Positions 63,399-64,000 of a stretch of DNA of 64,000 nt are shown piece by piece. Made by a program: the position numbers and the translations under genes. The stretch covers positions 558,001 through 622,000 of the forward strand of contig NZ_JACHMM010000001.1 of assembly GCF_014204975.1 (NCBI RefSeq), given 5' to 3'. The notes under the pieces are model-generated. The model made no database searches and had not been told where the DNA came from. It was given only the letters and a program-made list of their open reading frames with translations. Position 1 is the first letter of the stretch; each line of letters begins with the position of its first letter. The stretch comes from Jiangella mangrovi (GTDB taxonomy: Bacteria > Actinomycetota > Actinomycetes > Jiangellales > Jiangellaceae).

Positions 63399-64000
63399 CG
63401 GCGACGGTTTACGGCACTAGTCCGGTAAAGCGTCCCCGGCGGACCAAGGACCAGCTCGCCGCGCTCGACGAGGCGATCATCCGCGTCTGCACCACCGACC
63501 ATCCGATGTCGGTTCGCGGCGTGTTCTACCGCGTCATGTCCCTCGGCGCGGTGCCGAAGACGGAGAAGGGCTACGCCGCCGTCCAACGCGAGGTGCTCAA
63601 GCTCCGGCGGGCCGGCGACCTGCCGTACGAGTGGATCGCCGACGGCACCCGCTGGCACATCAAGGGCAGCACGTGGGATCGAGTCGAGGAGATGCTCGAC
63701 CATGCCGCGGCGTCCTACCGGCGGGCGCTGTGGAACGACCAGGACGTCTACGTCGAGGTGTGGTCGGAGAAGGAGGCCATCTCCTCGATCGTCTCGCCGA
63801 TCACGAGGTCCTGGGACGTGCCGCTGATGATCGCCCGCAGGTTCGCCTCGGAGTCGTTCCTGTGGTCCACCGCGTCCACGATCCGCAGGGTCGGCAAGCC
63901 CACCTTCGTCTACCAGCTCGGCGACCACGACCCATCGGGCGTCGCGGCCTGGCAGCACGTGCAGACCAGGCTGCGGGAGTTCGCCCCGAACGCCGAGATC
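63395..64000 (+). CDS. TopoVI-A/Spo11-like protein with winged-helix and Toprim motifs (partial)
   Basis: 202 codons are present and the gene runs off the right edge. A winged-helix region (about 20-85) contains VRGVFYRVMSLG; the R-x-x-x-Y arrangement (Tyr45) matches the catalytic tyrosine position of TopoVI-A/Spo11 proteins. Further on, VEVWSEKEAIS supplies the Toprim Glu and YQLGDHDPSGVAAW the Asp-x-Asp, as in that family. It lacks an obvious partner B subunit gene in view, which is the layout of the free-standing mini-A type of TopoVI-A homologs on mobile elements. Start is the ATG overlapping the previous stop. Confidence 0.7.
   Translation, partial: MTATVYGTSPVKRPRRTKDQLAALDEAIIRVCTTDHPMSVRGVFYRVMSLGAVPKTEKGYAAVQREVLKLRRAGDLPYEWIADGTRWHIKGSTWDRVEEMLDHAAASYRRALWNDQDVYVEVWSEKEAISSIVSPITRSWDVPLMIARRFASESFLWSTASTIRRVGKPTFVYQLGDHDPSGVAAWQHVQTRLREFAPNAEI

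Larger units (their letters stand above)
60909..64000 (+). mobile_element. Left part of an integrative element (continues past the window)
   Basis: A serine integrase is followed on the same strand by tightly packed small genes, two of them overlapping by 4 bp, and a TopoVI-A-like protein reading off the edge. This is typical of actinobacterial integrative elements or prophage remnants. The attachment site was not found: no tRNA gene or obvious direct repeat is visible in the window, and the left border may lie anywhere from about 59000 to 60900. Confidence 0.6.

Noticed and set aside
58000-64000. Attachment-site duplication for the integrase
   Set aside because: No direct repeat or tRNA gene was found in the visible part; the other end of the element lies outside the window.

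Overview
The window is very GC-rich, coding-dense actinobacterial chromosome. Lineage markers are mshB (mycothiol synthesis), a type B-like succinate dehydrogenase membrane subunit, many GTG starts, and GTGA/ATGA stop-start overlaps between genes. The overall gene mix would suit a soil or plant-associated actinomycete such as Jiangella or a relative; that placement is an inference, since no rRNA or other phylogenetic marker is present.

Layout. 1-4274 (minus): mshB, a small membrane protein and a VanW-type envelope protein cut by the left edge. 4393-5667 (plus): a GAF plus winged-helix regulator. 5890-15498 (minus): two paralogous substrate-binding-protein/permease cassettes, only the downstream one followed by a pair of ATPase genes. 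15694-17553: typA. 17702-18664: an AbiEi-antitoxin-like protein. 18842-25531 (minus): a third complete oligopeptide-type ABC importer with an oversized permease. 25715-27564 (minus): an MFS exporter and its ArsR-type regulator. 27764-33146 (plus): sdhC-sdhA-sdhB, a pterin dehydratase and an FMN hydroxyacid oxidase. 33161-38688 (plus): an amide-catabolism-like cluster (acetamidase family, SDR, nitrilase superfamily, NodB-fold deacetylase/imidase) ending in a regulator that fuses a LuxR-type HTH to an amide-type solute-binding domain. 38651-51679 (minus): a ten- or eleven-gene unit led by a LacI regulator, with a fourth Opp-type importer, a GH63-like glycosidase, an FAD oxidoreductase, a DHDPS/NAL-family aldolase, a sialidase-like secreted enzyme and a methyltransferase. 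51876-53664 (plus): a PhyH-family oxygenase and an AraC regulator. 53654-53878 (minus): KTSC protein. 53976-57457 (plus): a heterodimeric ABC exporter with strongly degenerate ATP site motifs. 57461-60811: DinB-like, RidA, CGNR zinc-finger, HNH and small conserved proteins. 60909-64000 (plus): the start of an integrative element with a large serine recombinase, small accessory proteins and a TopoVI-A/Spo11-like protein cut by the right edge.

How it works together. The window is dominated by uptake of oligopeptides or oligosaccharides: four Opp/Dpp-type systems, with hairpins between the binding-protein gene and the permease gene in three of them, which would let the binding protein be made in excess. 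The LacI unit looks like a self-contained glycan acquisition operon. The twin cassettes at 5890-15498 share an 18-bp near-identical upstream motif, so they are probably co-regulated. The most unusual items are the amide cluster with its one-component sensor fusion, the asymmetric ABC exporter, and the mobile element carrying a TopoVI-A-like protein.

Limits: everything is read by eye from sequence; family assignments rest on recognisable motifs, and no database search was run.
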